Below, piece after piece: positions 35,101-49,200 of a DNA stretch of 64,000 nucleotides (position 1 is its first letter; every line of letters starts with the position of its first letter). The notes under the pieces were generated by a model. The model was not told the DNA's origin. It did not search any database and saw nothing but the letters and a program-made list of their open reading frames with translations. The position numbers and the translations under genes were made by a program. The DNA lies in NCBI RefSeq assembly GCF_048128805.1, contig NC_136010.1:18418980-18482979 (forward strand), given 5' to 3'. The stretch is from Centroberyx gerrardi. Lineage: Eukaryota; Chordata; Actinopteri; Beryciformes; Berycidae.

Positions 35101-38100
35101 TGGTACTATTACTATTTTAATATCACCAGGAGGACTAGTTTGAATACTGATATTACTATGATTTATACTGCTAGTACTACCGTGCTTTAGAAGCTGATAA
35201 GACCACTGTTAGAGCTACTATCACTATAGCTACTAGAGTGCTGCTTCTTCCTTTATAACCTTCATTATGTGTCACGTTGCAGCAACTCACACTTCTAGGA
35301 CAGCCACCACAAAATTTACCACAAACTAACACTGCTCAAATATGTGTCCTTTTCAGAGTGGGGATGAGGATGTTACCTATACTGCATAATGACATCATTC
35401 ATATCAATCATTCACATCATTCACATGAATCACTTCCCTATGATGAGCCTGTTGTATGAAAGCAGATATTATGAAAACAAAATTAATATTTCCCCCGTGT
35501 TCTGATTTTCGTAATATCCTGCGCCTCATTGTGTTTATGAGTTTCCCGGATATCACAAACGGTCCGAATGGTTCTCTTTGGGAGATGAAGGTTGATATTT
35601 AGCATTTGACCGCTGACAACATTAGTCATGATGAGATATCGGATCAGGGAGAATGTCCTGCACCGTACCCTTCACCTCGTCGTCTCTGCAGCCAGAGGAA
35701 CCGGGCCGTCTTACAGGCTCAGTACTCTCCGTAGTTTTACCGTTGGTGTTTTCTTCATATAGGCTTATTATTTTTTAACACAGGTACTAACAAGCATCCT
35801 GTCCAGCAGAACTACAACCACATAGTCTCTGTGCCCTGATATCACCTGCATGGTACTAGTAAAAATAACCTATTTGAATTTAATCAAATGGAGCTGAAGT
35901 CACCGTTGACCCTGCAGGTCTCAATGTCATCAGCACTCAGATGTCAAAGGTCAGCTTACATAGCAGTGACAGTAACAGGAGGCGATTCGCTTGTTGTGCA
36001 TGCAGTTGTGTCATAACTGTACTGCAAGTCTACTCTATTACACCAAATTTAGGTTGTTTTGCTTTTTCTATCACAATGCATTGGAAATGGCATCTTGTTG
36101 GATGGCCTGTTTACAGCCACTTAGGTTCACAGGAAGATGTCACTTTGGTTTCTTGGGCTTCTTGTCTTTGTCTCTGTGGGAGAATCCAATGACCAGATAC
36201 TGTCTTGTTGAGTTCATCTTGTGAAAATACTTCTCCAATTACTCTTAACAATCATTAGCTTGCAAAGGTTTTCTTTGAATTTTGTTTCAAAAAGTAATAT
36301 CTGTAAAATAGGCCCAAGCTAGTTGCTCCCGGGTTTGTGTGATAGCAGCGGGTGTGTTCAGAAGAACATGTAAGCATAGAGAGCAGACATTGGCTTCATG
36401 GCTTGTGTGTGAGACCAGCGTTCATCAATAATGCATGAAAACGGGAAACTGAGATAAGATAGGTTGCAGTCAGGACATGACATTTAACCAATGTGACGTG
36501 TTAAACACTGATAGCCAACGTACATAGAGGACAATGAAATTCTTCCATTAGCTTACTGTAGAACTTTCAGTCTTAATATGGCTCTTACTTTTCATTGTTT
36601 ATGTAAAATTGAACAGTATTTATTTTTCATTCTCTATGGTTGACAACTTCTACTCATCGTCAAAAGGCTGTGGACTCTGTAAATATGATTCTATATTGAA
36701 ATGAATGAGTTCATCCTCATCCTGTATTTTTCAACAGCCACCTTCTCCTGTTATGTCTCATATTAACAAGTCCAGGGGCTAAACAAGGCTGATACATGCA
36801 TGGTTATTCTTTCTAAACAGTGTTAGCACCATACAAGAAGGTCACATCTGCACCGCCTACAAATCTATACTGGGATATTTCAGTGTAGCACACTATAACA
36901 AGCTGTCTATACCAGCCAACCTCAGGCTCCAGACTAGACCCATACCCACACCCTGCGGCGCACTACTCGAAAAGCGCCTGTCCAGTCTCTAGAGAGACAA
37001 ACACAAAGACTGACATTTCTTTCATCTTTCCCCGCCGCTTCTTTTCCATCAAGGTTTAATGCCTGTCTTAACCCCATGGGCCCAAGGCGGGTCTTTTATT
37101 GAGGGTGAATAGGCTGCGTTTGGTTGACTAAGCAGCACTGTCTGTTGTGCTGTGACGATAACCACAAACTCATACAACTGACTCATACAAATACGACATG
37201 AGGAGTCAAGTGAAGGCTTAAGTAAATCCCCAGTTGTTAGTAACTATGCCATCATTTGTCATATGAGTGTACATTTGTAATTATTGTGCACTTGCGGATT
37301 ATAGCCTACTTTCTTTTACGGTCACATGTAAATACTAAAATTGAAGTTGGGTTTGATAAAGTCTCTCTTCTATGTGTCGCAAATGAGAAACTGCAAGGTT
37401 AGATATCTTTGCTGGACTGCTGGTTCCAGTGAGATATAAATAGCAGTTCTTGTGCAGATTACAGCACCCAGATGATAAATGGTGTAGATTCTGAAAATCA
37501 TGCCTCATCCTCCCACTCACTTCATCTATATTGTATAAATACCAGTCGTCCAAGCTGAGTTTGATTCTCATCTGCTGAGTTAATGACCGCTTACAGAAAT
37601 TTCTCAGTAGTGCATGTTTGTTTGAGAGGCCATTTTCTCCCTATGAATTTCTGCTTCACACAGGAATATAATATTTTCTGCACCATCTAGTGGTCAGCAC
37701 ATTTACCCGCCTCTGGCAGCGTGCTCTGCTCATGCCAAACAAACTATAATGGAATGCTTATTACACAGACAAATTGTATGACCCCGTCATAACTGTATCA
37801 AACTCAAATCAATATAACAATACTCTTGGTGAATGTCACAAGCAGCCGCACTCAAAATTAATTGGATTTATTGAATGTGCACTTTTCATTTAGATCATGA
37901 AAGACGATTTATAGCTGTGGCGATAAAAAAAAGAGACGTTATTCAGTGGCTGTAATTGACAAAGTGGTCATTAAAACAATACACATCGAATAATTTACAG
38001 GAGTGGGTGTGTCCACCTTTCAGGAAGCGGGACAATTTGTTTAATCATTTTTTCTTTGCAGTGTGGGAAAGGAATGGATGGAAAGTATAGTATATGTGTG

Positions 38101-38384
38101 TATAGTAAAGCCCATTTGAGATGTTTGAGGCACTTTCTTGGAGTGAATCTACCTTCCTTTTGTAATCAAATAGTTTTTCACATTGTACAGTGAAGATGGA
38201 CAGGAAGAGGAGGTAAGAGAAACCTGATATCCAGATCCAAACCCACTCAGCCACAGTACAGTATATGGATGAAATAAAACTCTAAGCTCTAGAAATAAAG
38301 ACAAGCTCTAAAATTCCTGAGCAATTAAAAATCTATATTAGCAGACAATGCTTCAACTAGAAGTTGAATGTTCGTGCTATTATT
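32103..38384. other. possible frmd4b 5' intron or intergenic DNA
   Basis: No coding exon is recognised. The only structure noted is the inverted repeat copy at 33425-33505 and AT-rich low-complexity stretches. Confidence 0.45.
33425..33505 (-). repeat. right copy of a distant inverted repeat pair
   Basis: Reverse-complement partner of 31264-31331, with the exact 30-bp core at 33453-33482. The pair could be the ends of a transposon of about 2.2 kb or two copies of one dispersed repeat. Confidence 0.8.
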
Positions 38385-38580
38385 GCTTGTTTGTGTGGCT
38401 TGTTCGTGAGTCGGATCCGGATCCGCTCCAAAATTTAATGGGTTCTTCCTTGGCCCATGCTACACCCTTCCATGAAGTTTCATGAAAATCGGGCCAGTAG
38501 TTTTTCCGTAATCCTGCTGACAAACAGACAAACAAACAAACAAACGGCACCGAATACATAACCTCCTTGGCGGAGGTAAT
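38385..38580 (+). repeat. interspersed retroelement-like repeat
   Basis: Contains phrases typical of a widely dispersed fish repeat: CTTGGCCCATGCTACACCC, GTTTCATGAAAATCGGGCCA, GTTTTTCCGTAATCCTGCTG, and an ACAAACAAAC run with CCTCCTTGGCGGAGGTAAT at the end. GGATCC is doubled at 38413-38424. Probably a SINE or the 3' tail of an RTE-like LINE. Confidence 0.6.
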
Positions 38581-38615
38581 TATTCAGATGGTGTGACGTT
38601 TATATTAGCCACCTA

Positions 38616-38983
38616 CACTAGCACTCAAAGTTTGGACACATCTGATTGAATGTTCTATGTTTTTCATTATCTTAAAGCCATTTTGATCTAAAGGCTTATG
38701 CTTAAATGATTGAAATTTGTGTTTTAGACAAATATAAATAGTGAAGTTGATGCCTATGTGTGAATATCTTTCCAAAGCCTTTGCCTTTCCATCAAGCGAA
38801 AGGGTGGCTACTTTAAAGAATCTAAAATATAAGATATTTTTGATTTGTTTAACACTTTTTTGGTCACTGCATAATTCCATTTGTGTTATTTCAGAGTTTT
38901 TATGTCTTTCCTATTATTCTAAAATGTGAAAAATAGTAAAAAATAAAGAAAAATGCGTGTGTCCAAACTTTTGACTGGTAGTG
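38616..38983. mobile_element. Tc1/mariner-like non-autonomous element
   Basis: 368-bp element with inverted ends: AAAGTTTGGACACATC near the left, and CACTACCAGTCAAAAGTTTG as the reverse complement of the right end. The interior resembles the flank of fish Tc1-like transposons (reverse strand TTTAGATTCTTTAAAGTAGC). TA precedes the left end. No transposase remains. Confidence 0.7.
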
Positions 38984-39088
38984 TTTGTTTCTTGGCTGAC
39001 CCATGTTCACTGAGGCTTAGTAGTAAACCCTAAACTGAAAGGCTGTAGTCAGGAGCCTGACCCAGACTGCACCTCATTAGGTCAGATC

Positions 39089-39291
39089 TGACGTCACACA
39101 AACCTGCCAGGGTGCAAGGCGTCACCGGACCCGGCTAGCACCCGGCCAGCCGTCCAGAGTTAGTCAGCAGCCTGGATGGAACAAGTTGCTGGTTACAGTT
39201 TTATGGTCCGGATCCAAGACGAGACTGTCAGAGGATGAGGTCTGGCCAGGGATGCATCCACACCTGCACTCTCCCTGGAGAGCTTTACCAG
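39089..39291 (+). promoter_or_regulatory. frmd4b: candidate alternative frmd4b promoter with CRE
   Basis: A perfect CRE, TGACGTCA (39089-39096), is followed by GC-rich sequence (CACCGGACCCGGCTAGCACC). A possible donor TACCAG|GTACAA follows at 39291, 0.9 kb before the first coding exon. A 20-residue upstream ORF (MEQVAGYSF...) would lie in this exon. Not proven. Confidence 0.3.
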
Positions 39292-40218
39292 GTACAACAA
39301 ACTGCTGGGTTCACTCCAGGTGTTACAAGTCGCCATCAGCCTCATTCTGTCAGATAAAGGGGCTGTTGGATCTTCAGGATGTATCTTTCAGTTTGCGAGC
39401 GGGTTTTTTGTAGTAAAACTGGTTAACCTGAATCTGTCATTTCCAGTGGCTATTCGATTTATCAGATCTAGTGTGCTTCCAGTGTGTCCTGCTAGGTCAA
39501 CCTTCTTCTATCGCAGGCAGGATTGTTCGAAGGGCATAGTGGTGTTGATGAATATCTTGTGTAAGCATATAGTGATGTTTCCCTTCCTATACTGTAGGTA
39601 TATGAGACCGAGAATACTGGATTTCATGCATGCAGAGTTTTGCCAGAATCTGATATGGGGTTGTGGTTTACTTCCCTGTCTGGACGGCTGCATGTTGATT
39701 GGAAGTTGCTGCATGAATGTTTCACTCTATAGGGAGACAAAGGTGACTTTTTGTGGAACAATGCAGACATTTGTTTACTCAAACACTGAAGAGGCTCAGG
39801 GGCTGAAAGAGTGAAAGTTAAATGTAAAAGACAGAAAATTTAAGAGCCTCAAATCCTTGGTTTGGTTACCATGGCGATAAATCCTTGAGACAATGGTTTT
39901 CTTGTCATTAACAACGTCAATGTTTCTATTTCTTCTAAAAGGATCATTGTATGTACCAGCCAGGCTGTGGCTCAGTATGGATCCTTTTTGATAGTAAATA
40001 GCTGTGTAGGAAGAAATACACCTTACAGATGTTTGATGCCTTTGTCTTACCTTTCTTCATTTTGCATTGACTAGTTATAGTAGCATTACAGAAAAGAATT
40101 GGGCTTTATGTATACTGTACTGCCATAGTGGTGAAACTTTACCAGTACACAGGGCCTGATGTCACTGTCCCTTATGGTGATGAATAGCAGGTAACTGCCT
40201 CTCTTCCTCTCCCTTTAG

Positions 40219-40284
40219 ATGACAGAAGGCAGACTGTGCCAAGTGCAGCTGCTGGATGACAGGAAGCTCGAGCTGCTGGTTCAG
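40219..40284 (+). CDS. frmd4b: frmd4b coding exon 1
   Basis: Residues 1-22, [20 protein letters not shown] plus VQ. The acceptor CTTTAG directly precedes the ATG; donor TTCAG|GTATGA. FERM F1 lobe. A longer N terminus from an upstream exon is possible, as in human. Confidence 0.9.
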
Positions 40285-43200
40285 GTATGATAGCTCCTGA
40301 CACAAAAACAATGATGTGACAACAACATTTCTGTGATGTGATGACGTGTTTTGCATGTATTCAGTGGGAATTTATTTAGAAATGTACAAAGAGGGATGGT
40401 GGGGAGGTATTTTTGGGCATCCTGTGACACATCAATAAGGAAATTCTTTGAACTGTTTTCACTTACATGGGGGTTGGTTTTATCTATTGTTATGGGTTAC
40501 AGTAGGTTTATACTAAAATATGTGATACTGAATCTAAATCCTATTCCACAGCCTAAGCTGCTGTCTCGTGAACTCCTCGACTTGGTGTCCTCCCATTTCA
40601 ACCTCAAAGAGAAGGAATTCTTTGGACTAACGTTTGCTGATGACAAGTATGTAAACTGTTAAGTTTGTGTTTGCAACACTATGTATATTTAGAGATGTGT
40701 GTTCACCAAAAGCAGTATTCTGACGCTCCAGTGTGTTTGCTGTTGCAGTGGTCAGTGTAAGTGGTTGCAGATGGACCGCAGAGTTCTTGAACATGACTTT
40801 TCGAAGAAGACCGGGCCCATCGCCCTCAACTTCCTGGTCAGGTAAAGCTTCTCCTCCTCATGCTAAGCACATGCCCTCCAGCAGGGAGCAGTCCTGTGTT
40901 GGCGTGGAGTCAGGAGTGTGAAACCTTCCAGCTGTTAATCAATGTTCATGGCAATTTTATGATGACACACATCCATCCTGGTCATAATCTTGATAATACA
41001 TCACATGATGTTTCTCTGGATTTCTCTGCACATCGACGCTTACTGTCACCAACTAGCAGCTGAAAAACCTTTGACTGAATAGTGTTATTTTTCAAAATTG
41101 CATAGTAGGCAAAAGGTCAAACTGAGGGTATCATGACCCTTTAAGTAGCACCTGGTTTTACATTATCTCACATCTTATGTATGTCATATATTTTAACAAT
41201 AACAGAGTTTCATGTACATTTGCTTTTATCATTTCTAGGTTTTACATAGAAAACATAACACAGCTGAAAGACATCATAACGGTGGAGTTATTCTTCCTGA
41301 ACGCAAAATCTGCCGTCTACAATGTAAGTGTTTGGGTCTCATTATTCTGCTTTTGGAACAATGAAGAATGAAGAATTACTCTGCTAATCTTGGTTTCTCA
41401 GAAGGACAGCGAGTCCCTGATGATTCACTGTCTCTGGCCCCTTCACGCAATCTCTCAGCAGCTCAGCCAGACAGTGGCTGCAGGGCAATGTTTTCTCTCT
41501 GCTGGCTGGAATGTCATGCAGGCACACAGTCAAGGAAGCTAGACTTGCACAAGAGTTCATTTCGAAGATATACAATGGTTATTGTGGGTTAGTCATCAAA
41601 ACAGAGCAGATACTGTCTTTTGATCTAGAAAGCCTTCCCCATAGTGCATTTGACCGCATTCTATTTATGTTTTTTTTTTTCTGTTGAACCTTTATGTCTC
41701 TCAGGGGATTATAGAGGTGGAAAGTGAAAACGTCTTCAAATTAGCAGCAAATGCTTTGCAGGTTAGTGCTTTTAATTGCCTGGCATGAGTACATTAATTG
41801 CTGCAACTATAAAAGCATATAAAAGCATCTCATCTAATAACATGTTTTTGTCTCTAGGAGGCTAAGGGAGACTACACAAGGTAAGAGCATATTATCATCT
41901 TGGTAAGAGGTATTTAACAGCGACAGGACAAGTTAATAATGAGCTTTTAGCAAAGACATTCAATAGTTCATTTGTTTCTCCAGAGATCCAGACTACAAAA
42001 ATCAATAGCAGTGTTGTGTGAGGCTTACCACAGAGTGCTGAGAAGCTTGCACCAGTCAACTAATGAATCTCATAGTGCTGATAGAAGCCAAGTATGGCAG
42101 ACTAGAGGTGACTTTTCACTGCAGAGAGCTGCTGTAAATCTAACTGTGTTTAACAGAGCTGCCTTTGGAAGTCATTCTTCCAGGGTTCAGTGGGAAAACC
42201 ACAGACCTTTGTGCATGTTGCCACCTGGCTTTTTCCAGCTGAAGGAGTAAGGTGGTTTGAGACTATAGCCATCTTTGTTCATTTCAGTAAATTCCTTATC
42301 AAGGGACTTTTTAAACTTGGGATGAAGCATCTGTGGCTCCTTTGCACCTGGCCAAGCTCAAGAAGTGATTATTTACATATCATCACTGTCCTGTGAAAAG
42401 CTTGTACCTCCAGAAAGTCAACTTTTTGGGAACTAAGAAAAACAGCGCTTTTAGCAGTTTCGTTGTTGTTTTTTTTAGCAATTTTTAGCCTGACCACCAT
42501 GCAATTTTGAGTTTATCCAATGGGTTTTGAAAAGCTTTCATAAGAACCTAGGGTTGTAGAATTCCTTCAACCCATAGAGGAACATGTAATCCTTCAATTT
42601 AAGTTGAAAAATGAAAAGCAAAGCAAATTGAAGTTATGAGGTTTTCACATGACAGCAGTGATATATTTTTAAAGGTGAACTGCTTGACCTTAAGAGCTCA
42701 AGAACGAAATCATTGCATGTTATGTCCCTGGATGGTTAGCTCAAATCAATTTTAAAAACTGTTTTTTTCTGTTTCAGTGATGAAAACACTAGAGCGGACC
42801 TAAAGAAGCTTCCAACTCTTCCCACCAAAGTGCTCAAGGAACATCCATCACTTGCATACTGGTATGTTTATTGGAAATGTTGGATACACTATGTCTTGTA
42901 AGTCAAGCAGGCATATAGACGTAATCTCTTGGAAAGGTCATACATGCAGCACTATGCATATACCATGCAAAATATGAATTACAGCATTATTCTATAGTGA
43001 TGATGCACAGCTGTTTTGGAGTGAAAAGGTGTCTTCTTAATGTGACGTTACAGTGAGGATCGAGTGATCGAACACTACAAACAGCTGAAAGGAGTCTCCC
43101 GAGGACAGGCCATTGTGCAGTGAGTATTGGAAAAACAATAAGTGTACTTCACAGCGGCTTGTTTACCACAATTCATCAGACAAGGGACATTATTTTGCCT

Positions 43201-46200
43201 CAACTTCATAAATCTTTCTCTCACTTCCGCCAGCACCACCTCTCTCTCTCTCTCTCTCTCTCGCTCCCTCTATCTCTGGCACTCCTTTTTTCATCATCTG
43301 ATAGAAATCAATAGCCCCCCTCGGGTTGCTGCTGCCCAGTGAATCATTGTGATTCACTGTAGTGTATAGGCATCTTTAACAGATCACATGCCCATTCCCA
43401 GTACCAGCTCTTGTTTCCAAGATAAACCACATGCAGATGCTTTTAAAAAAAAACAGCTGGTGGGTTTAATAAAAATTGTTTTCATTTTAGGTATTTGACG
43501 TTGGTGGAATCGTTGCCTACGTATGGTGTTCATTATTATGAAGTCAAGGTAAGCCTTCTGTATTGATTCATGGGAAATAACAGCTGTTGCACCTGAATTT
43601 GAGTCAGCCACCTAACTGCGCTCTTGCTTCACAGGACAAACAAGGGATCCCGTGGTGGCTTGGAATCAGCTATAAAGGAATCGGCCAATATGATCTGCAG
43701 GACAAACTGAAACCAAGAAAGGTAAATGTTTCATTTCTAATGCGGCCCCCTCTCTAAAATGGCCACTGCTGCCGTTCTGCTTCACTAGTCGACTGCAGGA
43801 GCATGGACATGATTGAACAGGGCATGGATAAGGATTTCTCTTGTTGCGCACAGCATAGTGATTCACCAGCTCTGATACATGCATCATCTGTTCCACTCCA
43901 ACAAGGGTTGGGCCTCCAGCTCAGCTGCTGCAGACGAGGCCAGACTTGACAAATCGGGGCAAATGTCAGGCTACAGCACTCTAATGTTACTGTGATGAAC
44001 ATGATTCTTGGAGAGTACGAATGCTTCATGTATGTTGCCAGAAAATCTTTCCATGTAAACCATGGATTGTGGGTAAAAACATATCTACCTGAGACAAGAA
44101 GTGTGGTTTTGTATAAAGGACTTGAGAATCTTATATGATGTGTGAACCTGCTTTTCTTGTTCCATTGGTTGTTGTTTTAGCTTGTGAGTTGATAGGAGAA
44201 ACACCCATGTGAGTGATCCTTCAGCTATGTTGTTAAGATTATGACTTACAGTATGTGACTGTGGAGCCGAGTGACACTTCAGTGCAGTGTTGTGATCAGA
44301 GAGGTGGAAAGTTCAGAACAGGTCAGATAGACATGAATTGTCAGAATACAATTTACTGGCATCGTCTTCCTGGTCAAAACTGCACAGCTTTATCCATCTG
44401 TAATTGCAATGTTCCAAAATTGTGTAAGGGACTTGTGGCGAACAGCAGCTTGTTGTGGAGAGGAGCAGAGGGAGTGAGTTGGTGATGTCAAAGGCAAAGG
44501 GGCCGGATCTGGGCGTTATCCTGCGTGTTCTGAGAATACCTGAGGAGACAAGTTAGGAGCTGACAGGAGGCAGTGCAAAGTATGTGTTTGTGTTCAGAGC
44601 AACTATCCAGGAAGGATTAAAAACAGCAACTTAAGAAACAAGACTTGTGAACTTCTACTGGTAAGGCTGGATGCTGCGGCTCTCATTGTTCTGTTCTACC
44701 TTGAAAGTAATATTGCAAGAAGACTTTGTTGTGGTTCTATAGAATTTCAAAAATAACAACATTGTTTACTAATGTTCTATGTCGGGTTAAAGGGGTTAAA
44801 ATGTTGAATTTTAAACCATCATCATCATCGATTAGATTTTTATAATAAAACTGTGCGGATGTTAGCCCATCCACACTCGATACTTGATACTGAATGTTCA
44901 GCATTGTGATACAAAACAATACATGAGCAAAATACATGAGCATTGTAATACGGAAAATTCCCTAATGCGTCCACATGCAATATCATAACAGCGTAAAACC
45001 ATTATTTTCTCTGTGCTGTCTGTACAACCACAAATGTGCTGCTCATGGGTTCGTCTCGCGTCTCGCTCTGACCATTTCCAGACATACAAGTGAGTCACTG
45101 ACCAAAATAGATTCTTCATATCTGGCTGCAGCACCTGGTGATATAGGGAGGGATGTGATGAGCCATGGAGAAGGCTGTATATTGCGATGAGTCTTTGTGT
45201 AATGTCCCCTTGTGGCATTATTCTCTCCTCTACCACCTGCATTATTGCAGACTTGGCATGACAGGCGGCCCAGACTGTAATGACAGTTCACGTTACAGTC
45301 TGGATTTTGTAATGACTGTGGTTTAGGTATGCCGGCCAAAAACACCTGCGCTGTTGAATTTTTTTTTTTATCATAGTTTATTTGATGTCAGTCATGATAC
45401 TCATGATGCAGAATCACAGATTATTGTAGAAATTATACAAGAATATTCAAAAGTATTCATGGGAATATTCACAGAAGGATTTTGACTTTGTAGCCAGCAT
45501 CTCTGGAACTGCACCAGCTCACTGGCACCATTTCAATATTTCACTTTCATTCCACCTTTCTATATTTCAGGTTATGGAATACAGAGCCCAATTTCCATTT
45601 GTCTAATCAGTTATTGTTATTTCTCCATTTTTGCTCTCAGCTATACCAGTGGAAGCAGCTGGAAAACCTGTACTTTAGGGAGAAAAAATTTGCCGTAGAG
45701 GTTAACGATCCTCACAGGTGAGAGCGATTCTTCATTTGAGGCACATTTTATAATCCTGACTTTGGCTGTTTGTACAAACTGATAATTTTGTTGTTTTCAT
45801 TCGCTTCATTTAGCATTCATCTAAAATAATCATTCATATCTCTGTACCTTTAATTTGAATAGTGTTTAAAATTGTAAGTCAACCTACGAAACAATTTGTT
45901 TTCTGGTACGTTCCTGGCAACAGGAGGGCAGTGACCAAGCGCACATTTGGGCAGACAGGCCTTCTCATCCACACATGGTATGCCAGTCATTCTCTGATCA
46001 AAACCATTTGGGTCATGGCTATTAGTCAGCATCAGTTCTACTTGGACAGAAAGCAAAGCAAAGTAAGTATCACAATGATATTACCTGTTGCTTCTCAAAC
46101 TAACTGCATTGTGCACCTACTAAGTTTAGTTCCCATTATCTGTTTCTTCATCCCTTTAGGCAAAATTAGGCACAGCGAGAAGTTTGGAAGAAATCGCTAT

Positions 46201-49200
46201 GGATCTCACAGAGCAGGGAGGGTCGAAAATAACCAGACTGGGAGACACTGGGTTGAAGAACAACCTCATAACGGCCAGCAACGGGAGCCTGGTATCTACA
46301 GGTCAGTCAGCATTATTTCACTTCATGTAGCAAGTGTCATTATATCAGATAATGTTTATTTAGTTCAAGTGTCATGTCCTCACAAGCTCCTCTCACTAAG
46401 TTCTGAAGTATAAACACTGAGCTGTTTATGAATTCAAAAATAAAGGCAGCAACCTGAAGAGTGAGTTCACCATCTTCTCTGGTGACGTGATATGATAATC
46501 CAACACCAACATGCTTGAATAGATATGTATTGTACACTATACAACCATGCATCAATGGACAAAATAGTGAGAATATCCTTTTCACAGGTTCTGCAGATTC
46601 TGAAGTGAGTGAAGAGCAGAAGAAAGAGAAGATCTCTGAGCTGAGGAAGAAAGAACAGGAGATCCAGGATATTTTGTCCAAGAAAACAAAAGAGCTGAAG
46701 AAGATTTGCCTGAGAGAGGCGGTGAGAAATCACTTTTTGTTGCTCTAGGTCCGGACTGGCATATATTATTACAACATGAAGCTTTTTCAGCCAGATTCAT
46801 TCAGCTGAACCCCTTCTGTTAAACTGTGTTGCTGTGCGGCCATCAGAACATTGGTTTCTCCGGTTATTTTCAGTTCAGTTAAACGTGTGGGGGTTTCGTT
46901 TTGTGTTTTCAGGAGCTTACGGGCAAGCTGCCAAAAGAGTATCCCCTGTCTGCAGGTGAAAGACCCCCCCATGTCAGGCGACGAGTTGGCACCGCTTTCA
47001 AGTTAGATGACCTTTTCCCCTACAATGAGGTCTGTATTTAACTGGTGCAGTTTAATGGAATGCAGCAGCAGTTCATGTCTTGTCTTCTTCTGTTTAGAAC
47101 TGTGTGTGAGATTATCTGTTTGTACCATGTATTTTGCAGTATGAGAATGCATTACTCTTTTTGAATGTTAGTACACTGACCTTCTACTTTGTAGTATAAA
47201 ACAGACATCAGTCACATCAGTGGCTTTACAGTATTCCAAATATTTGGGAATTATATTAATAAGGTCTAGTTGACATAAAGTTGACTGCAATCAATTCTGC
47301 AACTAACTTCAAATAAATAATGAAATCAGTTAACAGGTATTATCTGGTTTAATACTGTGTAGGTATGTACTTGTTCTTTAATATAATCTCTGGGGATGTG
47401 CTGCTTGTGCTGCTGTGCAGGACCCCTACCTAAGGAACCTGGAGAGCAGGTTTGCCCTGCAGCAGAAGATTGTGGAGGCAGCCAAGAAGCTCGCAAATGA
47501 GGCAGAGCTGTGTAAAACGGTCAAGAAGAAGAGGAGAAGGAACTGTTTGGACGCCATGCACAGACTGCAGCAGATAGAGGACGAAATGAACCAGTACAGG
47601 ATCAAGAAGGGAAAAAAGCCTACTCAGCGAGCCTCGGTGATCATTGCAGGTACGATGCAAGTTGGCAGTCACAATATTGATAAGACCTGTGTCACTGGAT
47701 GAACAGACTAGGTATATTCACAGTGAAGATGCAGTTATTTGGAATTTCACCTCTTTCTCCAGATGAACTTGTCCGCTCAGACTGCAGTTCCCTGTCTAGT
47801 CTTCCGCTGGACGATGGTGAGTCACACAACACTCACTCTGGTGGGCTGAAATATGATCTGACTTGTTATTATTTGTTCTATGTGCAAGAAAATGAATGTC
47901 ACCTTTTGTTATGACTATCTATAAAGCCAGTGTCAGTATTCTTAGTCAGTGTTTTTCTGTGTCCAGACGACTCGGACGGTGTCAGTCAGAGGCCGCGGTC
48001 CCGGTCGGTCCAAGGCTCGCCTCAGCTCAGTCCGCTGCGTTCCCTGGGGACAGAGTATGATGTGGACAGACAGGGATCACCAAGGGAAAATCACCATCAC
48101 AAGAACCTCAGCAGGTGGGAAAACACATCACCCGCCCTGTTCTATTGAGTAACTGCCATAAGGCGTAGTTTGAAGCCTAACTTGTTTCACAGCTTTTTTT
48201 TTTATTATTGAAAAGCAATGATGTTATATTTTGGCAGTGCCCACAGTGTTTGCAGCATCGTGTTTGCAGCCTCATTCCTGTCCTCACCTGTCACACTTTC
48301 TTTTTTTTTTTCAATCCTCTCCCTATTACCACACCCTTTCAGATTAGCTTTTGAAGGCCAGGAGCCTTCCCACTACTACCAGAACCCAAGAGAGGTCTCC
48401 TCCACCCACAGTAGCCCCTATAAAACCCTTCCCAGACCTCCCAGAGATCCACGCAGCATGCCTCCCACCCCGGTTATGACCCGCAATGCCTACAGCAGCA
48501 GCCAGCTCAGGTGTGATCACTGCTCCCCAGCATCGCTAACCCAGTGTCTTCCCTTCTCACCTACAGTAACCCTCACCCCAACCAATCCCTGCTTCTCTCC
48601 AACCCCCACCCTCAACCTACCCAACCCCCACCCTCAACCTACCCAACCCCCACCCTCAACCTAATCCCCCCCCCAAAACCCTGACAATTAGGGATGGGAC
48701 GATATGCTTTTCTCACGATACGTTTCAATACGCGATATGCAGTTTACGATTCAATACAACCGCGATACGATGTAATAAATAAAAGTTCAATGACAACAAA
48801 GTCTGACTTTGCAGAATTATGTTTATTTCTGAGCCACAAATCTTTCTGGCAATGGTATTGACTTGTTAGAATGTAAACAACAATAACATTTAAAAAATGT
48901 ATGGCAAAGTGCAAATAATTTAAATTCAATGGAGAGCTTGTGAAATTATGACGGCAAGCTGTCTCATTTGTGCTTACTACAGCAGGATAAAATGTAGATG
49001 ATATTGAAATAAATTTTTCTGTCCCACGATACGTATTGTCCCATTTTTATATTGCGATATGTTGAATTTCTATATATCGTCCCATCCCTACTGACAGTTA
49101 TTTTAACTAATCATGTCAGAACTATTCCATAATATCTTTAATTCTTCTGATAGAGAGTCTAACATGACGAGTCGTCTCCCCTCCCCAGGTCAGAGGGGTC

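Noticed and set aside
39320-39814. 164-residue plus-strand ORF upstream of frmd4b
   Set aside because: It lacks an early ATG, resembles no protein I know, and lies in intron-like DNA; chance ORF.
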